This document shows positions 63,784 to 64,000 of a DNA stretch of 64,000 nt, piece after piece (the stretch's first letter is position 1; each line of letters begins with the position of its first letter). Origin of the DNA: Photobacterium ganghwense (GTDB lineage Bacteria > Pseudomonadota > Gammaproteobacteria > Enterobacterales > Vibrionaceae); NCBI RefSeq assembly GCF_003025595.1, contig NZ_PYMI01000004.1, forward strand, positions 1 through 64,000, written 5' to 3'. The notes under the pieces are model-generated. The model was not told the DNA's origin and ran no database searches. It worked only from the letters and a program-made list of their open reading frames with translations. The position numbers and the translations under genes were made by a program.

Positions 63784-64000
63784 AAACATTTATGCTCCCT
63801 GACTTAGGGGAAGGTCTGGCAGAGTCTGAAATTGTTGAATGGCACGTCAAAGTCGGTGACATCGTCGAAGTTGATCAAATCGTGCTAACCGTTGAAACCG
63901 CTAAAGCCACCGTTGATGTCCCTGCCCCATACAGCGGCAAAATTGTCAACCGTCACGGGGAAGAAGGTGATGTGATCAATATCGGCAGTCTGTTGCTGGA
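63780..64000 (+). CDS. 2-oxoacid dehydrogenase E2 (lipoyl acyltransferase), 5' part
   Basis: The visible 73 codons encode an N-terminal lipoyl domain: KTFMLPDLGEGLAESEIVEW at the start and the lipoylated Lys in VETAKATVDVPAPYSG (residue 43 region). The catalytic acyltransferase core and the E1/E3-binding domain lie past the window end. It begins at ATG 63780, overlapping the E1beta stop codon. An E3 gene may follow, but is not in view. Confidence 0.95.
   Translation, partial: MKTFMLPDLGEGLAESEIVEWHVKVGDIVEVDQIVLTVETAKATVDVPAPYSGKIVNRHGEEGDVINIGSLLL

Noticed and set aside
1-64000. CRISPR arrays, tRNA or rRNA genes
   Set aside because: No regularly spaced repeats of 25-40 bases and no tRNA cloverleaf or rRNA sequence were noticed; the tandem arrays found have no spacers.

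Overview
The window reads as a piece of the main chromosome of a Vibrionaceae-type gammaproteobacterium at moderate GC; the genus cannot be fixed from sequence alone. Supporting points are a Vibrio-style chromosomal dif site carrying an RstA/RstR-type filamentous prophage, a GlyGly-CTERM trypsin-like protease, a truncated siroheme synthase, orphan PstS, RavA-ViaA, YdbH-YnbE-YdbL, a DUF3319 protein and a YhaJ-like regulator. The dif site near position 1500 places the window next to the replication terminus. I see no rRNA, tRNA or CRISPR array.

Left end (1-7.5 kb): the right end of a filamentous prophage (partial Rep gene, small early gene, divergent repressor with a symmetric operator) ends exactly at dif. 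Then come yciH, a HAD phosphatase, a secreted retropepsin-like protein, a DUF3319 gene, a solitary tyrosine recombinase, a Fic toxin with its YhfG/VbhA antitoxin, and ddl. The 7.5-14.5 kb part holds an arsR-acr3 arsenic operon with a visible ArsR operator, a SPOR lipoprotein, a DUF2301 membrane protein, the lysine acetyltransferase PatZ/YfiQ and a YhaJ-like LysR regulator.

Middle (14.5-34 kb): a long gene-poor stretch with structured sequence, an NRAMP-related transporter lacking the usual metal ligands, the ydbH-ynbE-ydbL envelope-lipid operon, a YeiH-type exporter, a small membrane protein, an alpha/beta-hydrolase-like lipoprotein without a nucleophile, SOS-controlled umuDC with a perfect LexA box, a second SPOR lipoprotein, a TacA/TacT toxin-antitoxin pair with operator repeats, a MATE exporter, a LysR regulator, and divergent etfBA / ETF-QO genes that pass electrons from flavoprotein dehydrogenases to ubiquinone. 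A palindrome overlaps the ETF-QO promoter.

Right part (34-64 kb): rlmF with a long basic extension, slipin-nfeD, a bacterial ionotropic-glutamate-receptor-like channel, ravA-viaA, a diguanylate cyclase, an orphan pstS behind a Pho-box-like promoter, sseA, a secreted serine protease, an RND efflux pair, a degenerate siroheme synthase, DUF1097, nagZ, a CSS-type EAL protein, a 34-residue membrane protein, a NifW-like protein, a cation diffusion facilitator, a thioredoxin-2 variant, a lipoprotein, and the start of an E1alpha-E1beta-E2 2-oxoacid dehydrogenase operon that runs off the window.

Most interesting: the iGluR-like channel, the NRAMP relative without DPGN and MPH motifs, the doubly degenerate siroheme synthase, the 34-residue membrane protein under two dyads, the repressor gene that takes its last codons from dif, and a transcription terminator embedded in the 3' end of a converging gene.
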